From: Panorpa germanica | Lineage: Eukaryota > Arthropoda > Insecta > Mecoptera > Panorpidae | Reading direction: 5' to 3' | NCBI GenBank assembly: GCA_963678705.1 | Contig: OY783204.1 | Span: forward strand, 13,588,759 to 13,652,758 | Length of the DNA: 64,000 nt | Shown: in pieces, positions 11,095 through 23,782 of the stretch | Layout: every line of letters begins with the position of its first letter | Numbering within the stretch: position 1 is the first letter of the stretch | The notes under the pieces: generated by a model | Databases searched by the model: none | What the model saw: the letters and a program-made list of their open reading frames with translations, nothing else | Told to the model about the DNA's origin: nothing | Translations under genes and position numbers: made by a program

Positions 11095-12680
11095 CCATTG
11101 AATGTACATGAACGATCAATTACTATTTCCAAAAAAACCGCATATATTGTTCACTTAATTACTTATAACAATTAATACACTCTCATTATTATTTAAAACA
11201 CGCATTTATATTAACTAATTCTTGTGTTTTAATATTATTTATAGTTAATGTTATTCGACTTACTTCATAGTAGGCGGCAACCTTTTGTCTTCCGTATATT
11301 TGTAGTGTTTATATGAGGTCTTCCTTATATATCTCTACAGATTTCTTGAATTTTAAACCACTTGATGTTTTAGCACTAACACTAACCTAATTATTATCAC
11401 TTTTTTTGTCTATCGCACTTATTAATGTCTTATATCAAACATCAAAGTTACAAATTTGAGGTTATGTTTATAAGACCGCGTGTACGCGTATTGAAAAATT
11501 CGTTTTTAACACTGGTTTCCAACTGTCAAACTTTTGTAAAAACACTTTGTATAGGGTAAATTAACACAAATTTAAAACAAACTTAAATACTTTTCGTTTG
11601 AAAAAGTATTCATATAATTTTTTTTTTTTTTTTCCATAATTAATTTCTCACTTTTAATCACTTTTTTCACCTAAAGTAGCAGGAGCCGATCACACACATA
11701 GTAGATAGGAACCACTTGTGTTGCAAAGCAATATTAACGTCCTTGTAAACCAATACGTAGGTCTTCCTTTTTGTATTAAGTCCCATCTGTCTTGCCAGAG
11801 CTTATGCATATATGCATTCATATCTTTGGCAATATATTTGGTATCGTCTCCAGACTTTTATCCTACAGCCGCATTAACTTTAAATCCTCGAAATTTGTCG
11901 CATTAATTTTAAATCATCAAAATTTAGTTTTTTCAGTTCTAGCGTAATTTGTACTTGAGTAAGTGCATGAGTGATTTTTAAATCTAAAGGAATTGTCCCC
12001 AATATCACTTGCACCACTTCTGTAGATACAGTTCTGCAACAACGCGTCATCGTCAATAACATAGTTCTTTGCATGGAAGATCTGGAAGATTAATCCTGTA
12101 ATACCATGCCGAAGCACAATACACAACTATTAGCATAAATGCCCCCTTGTATAGTGTCGGCATATTTGCCGAGTTTAAGCTTTATTCCGTCCTTGTGACA
12201 CGCGCAAGGTGTGTTACAAGTTTATCATTCGTTGTTACTGTATTTGTTTCGTAGCTTTGTAGCTTCAAGAAACTACAGATTTTATATATAGCAGGTCGAG
12301 AACGGCTTTCTAGGGTTTCTGTACTATTTGCACCGATAAGGATCACATTATCGTTGGCAATACATATGTCTACACAACCTTTCGAGTGAGAAACACAGTT
12401 CTCGCCGAATACTATGTTCCAGAGCTCAGGCCCCATTACAGATCGCTGAGGACAACTTTTAGATAGTTGCCTCTTCATGGAACGGTAATCGGTTTGTAAA
12501 ATAATGTTCGACAATGAAAATAGTTATCCATAGCGCAGTAGACGTACCTATAGGTTTTTGCCGGTCTAATTCTTTGAAGGTCACATGGCCACCGGACATA
12601 AACAAAGGCACACTGAATTTCTATAAATATCTCATATACATACTTGTACTTATGCCTACTTACTTACCATTTGTTTGTTA
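11095..12680. repeat. Satellite unit 8
   Basis: RT remnant at 11690-12550 (-). Spacer has an unbroken run of 16 T at 11618-11633. 'aagctttattcc' makes the in-frame RT stop TAA instead of TGA. Twin of units 12 and 15. Confidence 0.95.
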
Positions 12681-14266
12681 CCATTGAATGTTCATGAACG
12701 ATCAATCACTATTTCCAAGAAAACCGCATATATTGTTCACTTAATTACTTATAACAATTAATACACTCTCATTATTATTTAAAACACGCATTTATATAAA
12801 CTAATTCTTGTGTTTTAATATTATTTATAGTTAATGTTATTCGACTTACTTGATAGTGGGCGGCAACCTTTTGTCTTCCGTATATTTGTAGTGTTTATAT
12901 GAGGTCTTCCTTATATATCTCTACAGATTTCTTGAATTTTAAACCACTTGATGTTTTAGCACTAACACTAACCTAATTATTATCACTTTTTTTGTCTATC
13001 GCACTTAATAATGTCTTATATCAAACATCAAAGTTACAAATTTGAGGTTATGTTTATAAGACCGCGTGTACGCGTAATGAAAAATTCGTTTTTAACACTG
13101 GTTTCCAACTGTCAAACTTTTGTAAAAACACTTTGTATAGGGTAAATTAACACAAATTTAAAACAAACTTAAATACTTTTCGTTTGAAAAAGTATTCATA
13201 TAATTTATTTAATTTTTTTCCATAATTAATTTCTCACTTTTAATCACTTTTTTCACCTAAAGTAGCAGGAGCCGATCACACACATAGTAGATAGGAACCA
13301 CTTGTGTTGCAAAGCAATATCAACGTCCTTGTAAACCAATACGTAGGTCTTCCTTTTTGTATTAAGTCCCATCTGTCTTGCCAGAGCTTATGCATATATG
13401 CATTCATATCTTTGGCAATATATTTGGTATCGTCTCCAGACTTTTATCCTACAGCCGCATTAACTTTAAATCCTCGAAATTTGTCGCATTAATTTTAAAT
13501 CATCAAAATTTGATTTTTTCAGTTCTAGCGTAATTTGTACTTGAGTAAGTGCATGAGTGATTTTTAAATCTAAAGGAATTGTCCTCAATATCACTTGCAC
13601 CACTTCTGTAGATACAGTTCTGCAACAACGCGTCATCGTCAATAACATAGTTCTTTGCATGGAAGATCTGGAAGATTGATCCTGTAATACCATGCCGAAG
13701 CACAATACACAACTATTAGCATAAATGCCCCCTTGTATAGTGTCGGCATAGTTGCCGAGTTTAAGCTTCATTCCGTCCTTTTGACACGCGCAAGGTGTGT
13801 TACAAGTTTATCATTCTTTGTTACTGTATTTGTTTCGTAGCTTTGTAGCTTGAAGAAACTATAGATTTTATATATAGCAGGTCGAGAACGGCTTTCTGGG
13901 GTTTCTGTACTATTTGCACCGATAAGGATCACATTATCGTTGGCAAAACATATGTCTACACAACCTTTTGAGTAAGAAACACAGTTCTCGTCGAATACCA
14001 TGTTCCAGAGCTCAGGCTTCATTACAGATCGCTGAGGACAACCTTTAGATAGTTGCCTTTTCATGGAACGGTAATCGGTTTGTAAAATAATGTTCGACAA
14101 TGAAAATAGTTCTCCATAGCGCAGTAGACGTACCTATAGGTTTTTGCCGGTCTAATTCTTTGAAGGTCACTTGGCCACCGGACATTAACAAAGGCACACT
14201 GAATTTCTATAAATATCTCATATACATACTTGTACTTATGCCTACTTACTTACCATTTGTTTGTTA
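12681..14266. repeat. Satellite unit 9
   Basis: RT remnant at 13276-14136 (-). The second half repeats unit 5 (both have 'gtccttttgacac' and 'tttctggggtt'); the first half resembles unit 13 ('gcacttaataatg'). The tetramer copies meet within this unit near 13450. Confidence 0.95.
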
Positions 14267-15852
14267 CCATTGAATGTTCATGAATGATCAATCACTATTT
14301 TCAAGAAAACCGCATATATTGTTCACTTAATCACTTATAACAGTTAATACACTCTCATTATTATTTAAAACACGCATTTATATAAACTAATTCTTGTGTT
14401 TTAATATTATTTATAGTTAATGTTATTCGACTTACTTGAAAGTGGGCGGCAACCTTTTGTCTTCCGTATATTTGTAGTTTTTATATGAGGTCTTCCTAAT
14501 ATATCTTTACAGATTTCTTGAATTTAAAACCACTTGATGTTTTAGCACTAACACTAACCTAATTATTATCACTTTTTTTGTCTATCGCACTTATTAATGT
14601 CTTATATCAAACATCAAAGTTACAAATTTGAGGTTATGTTTATAAGATTGCGTGTACGCGTAATGAAAAATTCGTTTTTAACACTGGTTTCCAACTGTAA
14701 AACTTTTGTAAAAACACTTTGTTTAGGGTAAATTAACACAAATTTAAAACAAACTTAAATACTTTTCGTTTGAAAAAGTATTCATATAATTTATTTAATT
14801 TTTTTCCATAATTAATTTCTCACTTTTATTCACTTTTTTCACCTAAAGTAGCAGGAGCCGATCACACACATAGTAGATAGGAACCACTTGTGTTGCAAAG
14901 CAATATTAACGTCCTTGTAAACCAATACGTAGGTCTTCCTTTTTGTATTAAGTCCCATCTGTCTTGCCAGAGTTTATGCATATATGCATTCATCTCTTTG
15001 GCAATATATTTGGTATCGTCTCCAGACTTTTATCCTACAGCCGCATTAACTTTAAATCCTCGAAATTTGTCGCATTAATTTTAAATCATCAGAATTTGAT
15101 TTTTTCAGTTCTAGCGTAATTTGTACTTGAGTAAGTGCATGAGTGATTATTAAATCTAAAGGAATTGTCCCCAATATCACTTGCACCACTTCTGTAGATA
15201 CAGTTCTGCAACAACGCGTCATCGTCAATAACATAGTTCTTTGCATGGAAGATCTGGAAGATTGATCCTGTAATACCATGCCGAAGCACAATACACAACT
15301 ATAAGCATAAATGCCCCCTTGTATAGTGTCGGCATAGTTGCCGAGTTTAAGCTTCATTCCGTCCTTGTGACACGCGCAAGGTGTGTTACAAGTTTATCAT
15401 TCGTTGTTACTGTATTTGTCTCGTAGCTTTGTAGCTTCAAGAAACTACAGATTTTATATATAGCAGGTCGAGAACGGCTTTCTAGGGTTTCTGTACTATT
15501 TGCACCGATAAGGATCACATTATCGTTGGCAAAACATATGCCTACACAACCTTTCGGGTGAGAAACACAGTTCTCGTCGAATACCATGTTTCAGAGCTTA
15601 GGCCCCATTACAGATCGCTGAGGACAACCTTTAGATAGTCGCCTTTTCATGGAACGGTACTTGGTTTGTAAAATAATGTTCGATAATGAAAATAGTTCTC
15701 CATAGCGCAGTAGACGTACCTATAGGTTCTTGCCGGTCTAATTCTTTGAAGGTCACTTGGCCACCGGACATAAACAAAGGCACACTAAATTTCTATAAAT
15801 ATCTCATATACATACTTGTACTTATGCCTACTTACTTACCATTTGTTTGTTA
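14267..15852. repeat. Satellite unit 10
   Basis: RT remnant at 14862-15722 (-). Same LWN Trp-to-TGA lesion as unit 6. 'ttcgggtgag' (15553) and 'ttcgataatg' are shared with unit 13, 4,758 bp away. Confidence 0.95.
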
Positions 15853-17438
15853 CCATTGAATGTTCATGAACGATCAATTACTATTTCCAAGAAAACCGCA
15901 TATATTGTTGACTTAATCACTTATAACAATTAATACACTCTCATTATTATTTAAAACACGCATTTATATAAACTAATTCTTGTGTTTTAATATTATTTAT
16001 AGTTAATGTTATTCGACTTACTTGATAGTGGGCGGCAACCTTTTGTCTTCCGTATATTTGTAGTGTTTATATGAGGTCTTCCTTATATATCTCTACAGAT
16101 TTCTTGAATTTTAAACCACTTGATGTTTAAGCACTAACACTAACCTAATTATTATCACTTTTTTTGTCTATCGCACTTATTAATGTCTTATATCAAACAT
16201 CAAAGTTACAAATTTGAGGTTATGTTTATAAGACCGCGTGTACGCGTAATGAAAAATTCGTTTTTAACACTGGTTTCCAACTGTCAAACTTTTGTAAAAA
16301 CACTTTGTTTAGGGTAAATTAACACAAATTTAAAACAAACTTAAATACTTTTCGTTTGAAAAAGTATTCATATAATTTATTTAATTTTTTTCTATAATTA
16401 ATTTCTCACTTTTAATCACTTTTTTTACCTAAAGTAGCAGGAGCCGATCACACACATAGTAGATAGGAACCACTTGTGTTGCAAAGCAATATTAACGTCC
16501 TTGTAAACCAATACGTAGGTCTTCCTTTTTGTATTAAGTTCCATCTGTCTTGCCAGAGCTTATGCATATATGCATTCATCTCTTTGGCAATATATTTGGT
16601 ATCGTCTCCAGACTTTTATCCTACAGCCGCATTAACTTTAAATCCTCGACACTTGTCGCATTAATTTTAAATCATCAAAATTTGATTTTTTCAGTTCTAG
16701 CGTAATTTGTACTTGAGTAAGTGCATGAGTGATTTTTAAATCTAAAGGAATTGTCCCCAATATCACTTGCACCACTTCTGTAGATACAGTTCTGCAACAA
16801 CGCGTCATCGTCAATAACATAGTTCTTTGCATGGAAGATCTGGAAGATTGATCCTGTAATACCATGCCGAAGCACAATACACAACTATTAGCATAAATGC
16901 CCCCTTGTATAGTGTAGGCATAGTTGCCGAGTTTAAGCTTCATTCCGTCCTTGTGACACGCGCAAGGTGTGTTACAAGTTTATCATTCGTTGTTACTGTA
17001 TTTGTCTCGTAGCTTTGTAGCTTTAAGAAACTACAGATTTTATATATAGCAGGTCAAAAACGGCTTTCTAGGGTTTCTGTACTATTTGCACCGATAAGGA
17101 TCACATTATCGTTGGCAAAACATATGCCTACACAACCTTTCGAGTGAGAAACACAGTTCTCGTCGAATACCATGTTCCAGAGCTCAGGCCCCATTACAGA
17201 TCGCTGAGGACAACCTTTAGATAGTCGCCTTTTCATGGAACGGTACTCGGTTTGTAAAATAATGTTCGACAATGAAAATAGTTCTCCATAGCGCAGTAGA
17301 CGTACCTATAGGTTTTTGCCGGTCTAATTCTTTGAAGGTCACTTGGCCACCGGACATCAACAAAGGCACATTGAATTTCTATAAGTATCTCATATACATA
17401 CTTGTACTTATGCCTACTTACTTACCATTTGTTTGTTA
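15853..17438. repeat. Satellite unit 11
   Basis: RT remnant at 16448-17308 (-), with the Arg-to-TGA lesion of unit 7. 'tttctataatt' and 'gctttaagaaac' are shared with unit 14 only, marking the trimer copy. Confidence 0.95.
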
Positions 17439-19024
17439 CCATTGAATGTACATGAACGATCAATTACTATTTCCAAGAAAACCGCATATATTGTTCACTT
17501 AATTACTTATAACAATTAATACACTCTCATTATTATTTAAAACACGCATTTATATAAACTAATTCTTGTGTTTTAATATTATTTATAGTTAATGTTATTC
17601 GACTTACTTCATAGTAGGCGGCAACCTTTTGTCTTCCGTATATTTGTAGTGTTTATATGAGGTCTTCCTTATATATCTCTACAGATTTCTTGAATTTTAA
17701 ACCACTTGATGTTTTAGCACTAACACTAACCTAATTATTATCACTTTTTTTGTCTATCGCACTTATTAATGTCTTATATCAAACATCAAAGTTACAAATT
17801 TGAGGTTATGTTTATAAGACCGCGTGTACGCGTAATGAAAAATTCGTTTTTAACACTGGTTTCCAACTGTCAAACTTTTGTAAAAACACTTTGTATAGGG
17901 TAAATTAACACAAATTTAAAACAAACTTAAATACTTTTCGTTTGAAAAAGTATTCATATAATTTATTTTTTTTTTTTCCATAATTAATTTCTCACTTTTA
18001 ATCACTTTTTTCACCTAAAGTAGCAGGAGCCGATCACACACATAGTAGATAGGAACCACTTGTGTTGCAAAGCAATATTAACGTCCTTGTAAACCAATAC
18101 GTAGGTCTTCCTTTTTGTATTAAGTCCCATCTGTCTTGCCAGAGCTTATGCATATATGCATTCATATCTTTGGCAATATATTTGGTATCGTCTCCAGACT
18201 TTTATCCTACAGCCGCATTAACTTTAAATCCTCGAAATTTGTCGCATTAATTTTAAATCATCAAAATTTAGTTTTTTCAGTTCTAGCGTAATTTGTACTT
18301 GAGTAAGTGCATGAGTGATTTTTAAATCTAAAGGAATTGTCCCCAATATCACTTGCACCACTTCTGTAGATACAGTTCTGCAACAACGCGTCATCGTCAA
18401 TAACATAGTTCTTTGCATGGAAGATCTGGAAGATTAATCCTGTAATACCATGCCGAAGCACAATACACAACTATTAGCATAAATGCCCCCTTGTATAGTG
18501 TCGGCATATTTGCCGAGTTTAAGCTTTATTCCGTCCTTGTGACACGCGCAAGGTGTGTTACAAGTTTATCATTCGTTGTTACTGTATTTGTTTCGTAGCT
18601 TTGTAGCTTCAAGAAACTACAGATTTTATATATAGCAGGTCGAGAACGGCTTTCTAGGGTTTCTGTACTATTTGCACCGATAAGGATCACATTATCGTTG
18701 GCAATACATATGTCTACACAACCTTTCGAGTGAGAAACACAGTTCTCGCCGAATACTATGTTCCAGAGCTCAGGCCTTATTACAGATCGCTGAGGACAAC
18801 CTTTAGATAGTTGCCTCTTCATGGAACGGTAATCGGTTTGTAAAATAATGTTCGACAATGAAAATAGTTCTCCATAGCGCAGTAGACGTACCTATAGGTT
18901 TTTGCCGGTCTAATTCTTTGAAGGTCACATGGCCACCGGACATAAACAAAGGCACACTGAATTTCTATAAATATCTCATATACATACTTGTACTTATGCC
19001 TACTTACTTACCATTTGTTTGTTA
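17439..19024. repeat. Satellite unit 12
   Basis: RT remnant at 18034-18894 (-). 'caggccttatta' (RSVIRP in the RT box) is shared with unit 15. The T tract at 17962-17977 keeps one A, intermediate between the usual form and units 8 and 15. Confidence 0.95.
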
Positions 19025-20610
19025 CCATTGAATGTTCATGAACGATCAATCACTATTTCCAAGAAAACCGCATATATTGTTCACTTAATTACTTATAACA
19101 ATTAATACACTCTCATTATTATTTAAAACACGCAGTTATATAAACTAATTCTTGTGTTTTAATATTATTTATAGTTAATGTTATTCGACTTACTTGATAG
19201 TGGGCGGCACCCTTTTGTCTTCCGTATATTTGTAGTGTTTATATGAGGTCTTCCTTATATATCTCTACAGATTTCTTGAATTTTAAACCACTTGATGTTT
19301 TAGCACTAACACTAACCTAATTATTATCACTTTTTTTGTCTATCGCACTTAATAATGTCTTATATCAAACATCAAAGTTACAAATGTGAGGTTATGTTTA
19401 TAAGACCGCGTGTACGCGTAATGAAAAATTCGTTTTTAACACTGGTTTCCAACTGTCAAACTTTTGTAAAAACACTTTGTATAGGGTAAATTAACACAAA
19501 TTTAAAACAAACTTAAATACTTTTCGTTTGAAAAAGTATTCATATAATTTATTTAATTTTTTTCCATAATTAATTTCTCACTTTTAATCACTTTTTTCAC
19601 CTAAAGTAGCAGGAGTTGATCACACACATAGTAGATAGGAACCACTTGTGTTGCAAAGCAATATTAACGTCCTTGTAAACCAATACGTAGGTCTTCCTTT
19701 TTGTATTAAGTCCCATCTGTCTTGCCAGAGCTTATGCATATATGCATTCATATCTTTAGCAATATATTTGGTATCGTCTCCAGACTTTTATCCTACAGCC
19801 GCATTAACTTTAAATCCTCGAAATTTGTCGCATTAATTTTAAATCATCAAAACTTGATTTTTTCAGTTCTAGCGTAATTTGTACTTGAGTAAGTGCATGA
19901 GTGATTTTTAAATCGAAAGGAATTGTCCCCAATATCACTTGCACCACTTCTGTAGATACAGTTCTGCAACAACGCGTCATCGTCAATAACATAGTTCTTT
20001 GCATGGAAGATCTGGAAGATTGATCCTGTAATACCATGCCGAAGCACAATACACAACTATAAGCATAAATGCCCCCTTGTATAGTGTCGGCATAGTTGCC
20101 GAGTTTAAGCTTCATTCCGTCCTTGTGACACGCGCAAGGTGTGTTACAAGTTTATCATTCGTTGTTACTGTATTTGTCTCGTAGCTTTGTAGCTTCAAGA
20201 AACTACAGATTTTATATATAGCAGGTCGAGAACGGCTTTCTAGGGTTTCTGTACTATTTGCACCGATAAGGATCACATTATCGTTGGCAAAACATATGCC
20301 TACACAACCTTTCGGGTGAGAAACACAGTTCTCGTCGAATACCATGTTTCAGAGCTTAGGCCCCATTACAGATCGCTGAGGACAACCTTTAGATAGTCGC
20401 CTTTTCATGGAACGGTACTTGGTTTGTAAAATAATGTTCGATAATGAAAATAGTTCTCCATAGCGCAGTAGACGTACCTATAGGTTCTTGCCGGTCTAAT
20501 TCTTTGAAGGTCACTTGGCCACCGGACATAAACAAAGGCACACTAAATTTCTATAAATATCTCATATACATACTTGTACTTATGCCTACTTACTTACCAT
20601 TTGTTTGTTA
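19025..20610. repeat. Satellite unit 13 (hybrid)
   Basis: RT remnant at 19620-20480 (-). First part is of the unit 9 type ('gcacttaataatg') with markers shared only with unit 16 ('cgcagttata', 'ggcacccttt', 'aatgtgagg', 'aggagttgat'); second part is of the unit 10 type ('ttcgggtgag', LWN Trp-to-TGA). The switch lies between about 19916 and 20060. Confidence 0.95.
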
Positions 20611-22196
20611 CCATTAAATGTTCATGAACGATCAATTACTATTTCCAAGAAAACCGCATATATTGTTGACTTAATCACTTATAACAATTAATACACTCTC
20701 ATTATTATTTAAAACACGCATTTATATAAACTAATTCTTGTGTTTTAATATTATTTATAGTTAATGTTATTCGACTTACTTGATAGTGGGCGGCAACCTT
20801 TTGTCTTCCGTATATTTGTAGTGTTTATATGAGGTCTTCCTTATATATCTCTACAGATTTCTTGAATTTTAAACCACTTGATGTTTAAGCACTAACACTA
20901 ACCTAATTATTATCACTTTTTTTGTCTATCGCACTTATTAATGTCTTATATCAAACATCAAAGTTACAAATTTGAGGTTATGTTTATAAGACCGCGTGTA
21001 CGCGTAATGAAAAATTCGTTTTTAACACTGGTTTCCAACTGTCAAACTTTTGTAAAAACACTTTGTTTAGGGTAAATTAACACAAATTTAAAACAAACTT
21101 AAATACTTTTCGTTTGAAAAAGTATTCATATAATTTATTTAATTTTTTTCTATAATTAATTTCTCACTTTTAATCACTTTTTTTACCTAAAGTAGCAGGA
21201 GCCGATCACACACATAGTAGATAGGAACCACTTGTGTTGCAAAGCAATATTAACGTCCTTGTAAACCAATACGTAGGTCTTCCTTTTTGTATTAAGTTCC
21301 ATCTGTCTTGCCAGAGCTTATGCATATATGCATTCATCTCTTTGGCAATATATTTGGTATCGTCTCCAGACTTTTATCCTACAGCCGCATTAACTTTAAA
21401 TCCTCGACACTTGTCGCATTAATTTTAAATCATCAAAATTTGATTTTTTCAGTTCTAGCGTAATTTGTACTTGAGTAAGTGCATGAGTGATTTTTAAATC
21501 TAAAGGAATTGTCCCCAATATCACTTGCACCACTTCTGTAGATACAGTTCTGCAACAACGCGTCATCGTCAATAACATAGTTCTTTGCATGGAAGATCTG
21601 GAAGATTGATCCTGTAATACCATGCCGAAGCACAATACACAACTATTAGCATAAATGCCCCCTTGTATAGTGTAGGCATAGTTGCCGAGTTTAAGCTTCA
21701 TTCCGTCCTTGTGACACGCGCAAGGTGTGTTACAAGTTTATCATTCGTTGTTACTGTATTTGTCTCGTAGCTTTGTAGCTTTAAGAAACTACAGATTTTA
21801 TATATAGCAGGTCAAAAACGGCTTTCTAGGGTTTCTGTACTATTTGCACCGATAAGGATCACATTATCGTTGGCAAAACATATGCCTACACAACCTTTCG
21901 AGTGAGAAACACAGTTCTCGTCGAATACCATGTTCCAGAGCTCAGGCCCCATTACAGATCGCTGAGGACAACCTTTAGATAGTCGCCTTTTCATGGAACG
22001 GTACTCGGTTTGTAAAATAATGTTCGACAATGAAAATAGTTCTCCATAGCGCAGTAGACGTACCTATAGGTTTTTGCCGGTCTAATTCTTTGAAGGTCAC
22101 TTGGCCACCGGACATCAACAAAGGCACATTGAATTTCTATAAGTATCTCATATACATACTTGTACTTATGCCTACTTACTTACCATTTGTTTGTTA
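20611..22196. repeat. Satellite unit 14
   Basis: RT remnant at 21206-22066 (-), with the Arg-to-TGA lesion. Near twin of unit 11. Begins with the private 'ccattaaatg'. Confidence 0.95.
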
Positions 22197-23782
22197 CCAT
22201 TGAATGTACATGAACGATCAATTACTATTTCCAAGAAAACCGCATATATTGTTCACTTAATTACTTATAACAATTAATACACTCTCATTATTATTTAAAA
22301 CACGCATTTATATAAACTAATTCTTGTGTTTTAATATTATTTATAGTTAATGTTATTCGACTTACTTCATAGTAGGCGGCAACCTTTTGTCTTCCGTATA
22401 TTTGTAGTGTTTATATGAGGTCTTCCTTATATATCTCTACAGATTTCTTGAATTTTAAACCACTTGATGTTTTAGCACTAACACTAACCTAATTATTATC
22501 ACTTTTTTTGTCTATCGCACTTATTAATGTCTTATATCAAACATCAAAGTTACAAATTTGAGGTTATGTTTATAAGACCGCGTGTACGCGTAATGAAAAA
22601 TTCGTTTTTAACACTGGTTTCCAACTGTCAAACTTTTGTAAAAACACTTTGTATAGGGTAAATTAACACAAATTTAAAACAAACTTAAATACTTTTCGTT
22701 TGAAAAAGTATTCATATAATTTTTTTTTTTTTTTTCCATAATTAATTTCTCACTTTTAATCACTTTTTTCACCTAAAGTAGCAGGAGCCGATCACACACA
22801 TAGTAGATAGGAACCACTTGTGTTGCAAAGCAATATTAACGTCCTTGTAAACCAATACGTAGGTCTTCCTTTTTGTATTAAGTCCCATCTGTCTTGCCAG
22901 AGCTTATGCATATATGCATTCATATCTTTGGCAATATATTTGGTATCGTCTTCAGACTTTTATCCTACAGCCGCATTAACTTTAAATCCTCGAAATTTGT
23001 CGCATTAATTTTAAATCATCAAAATTTAGTTTTTTCAGTTCTAGCGTAATTTGTACTTGAGTAAGTGCATGAGTGATTTTTAAATCTAAAGGAATTGTCC
23101 CCAATATCACTTGCACCACTTCTGTAGATACAGTTCTGCAACAACGCGTCATCGTCAATAACATAGTTCTTTGCATGGAAGATCTGGAAGATTAATCCTG
23201 TAATACCATGCCGAAGCACAATACACAACTATTAGCATAAATGCCCCCTTGTATAGTGTCGGCATATTTGCCGAGTTTAAGCTTTATTCCGTCCTTGTGA
23301 CACGCGCAAGGTGTGTTACAAGTTTATCATTCGTTGTTACTGTATTTGTTTCGTAGCTTTGTAGCTTCAAGAAACTACAGATTTTATATATAGCAGGTCG
23401 AGAACGGCTTTCTAGGGTTTCTGTACTATTTGCACCGATAAGGATCACATTATCGTTGGCAATACATATGTCTACACAACCTTTCGAGTGAGAAACACAG
23501 TTCTCGCCGAATACTATGTTCCAGAGCTCAGGCCTTATTACAGATCGCTGAGGACAACCTTTAGATAGTTGCCTCTTCATGGAACGGTAATCGGTTTGTA
23601 AAATAATGTTCGACAATGAAAATAGTTCTCCATAGCGCAGTAGACGTACCTATAGGTTTTTGCCGGTCTAATTCTTTGAAGGTCACATGGCCACCGGACA
23701 TAAACAAAGGCACACTGAATTTCTATAAATATCTCATATACATACTTGTACTTATGCCTACTTACTTACCATTTGTTTGTTA
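22197..23782. repeat. Satellite unit 15
   Basis: RT remnant at 22792-23652 (-). Run of 16 T at 22720-22735. RSVIRP change shared with unit 12; private 'gtcttcagac'. Confidence 0.95.

Larger units (their letters stand above)
7110..13450. repeat. Tetramer higher-order repeat, copy 1 (6,344 bp)
   Basis: From mid unit 5 to mid unit 9. Units 6, 7 and 8 match units 10, 11 and 12 through rare shared changes, each 6,344 bp (4 x 1,586) apart. Edges are approximate, set by where the markers stop agreeing. Confidence 0.75.
13451..19800. repeat. Tetramer higher-order repeat, copy 2
   Basis: From mid unit 9 to about the middle of unit 13, parallel to copy 1. Markers include 'gtccttttgacac' (unit 9), 'aagattgcg' (unit 10), 'ggtcaaaaacgg' (unit 11) and 'gtacatgaac' (unit 12). 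Confidence 0.75.
15300..20057. repeat. Trimer higher-order repeat, copy 1 (4,758 bp)
   Basis: Second part of unit 10 through the first part of unit 13. 'ttcgggtgag' at 15553 recurs at 20311 and 'gctttaagaaac' of unit 11 recurs in unit 14, all 4,758 bp apart. It overlaps tetramer copy 2 because it arose from it. Confidence 0.8.
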
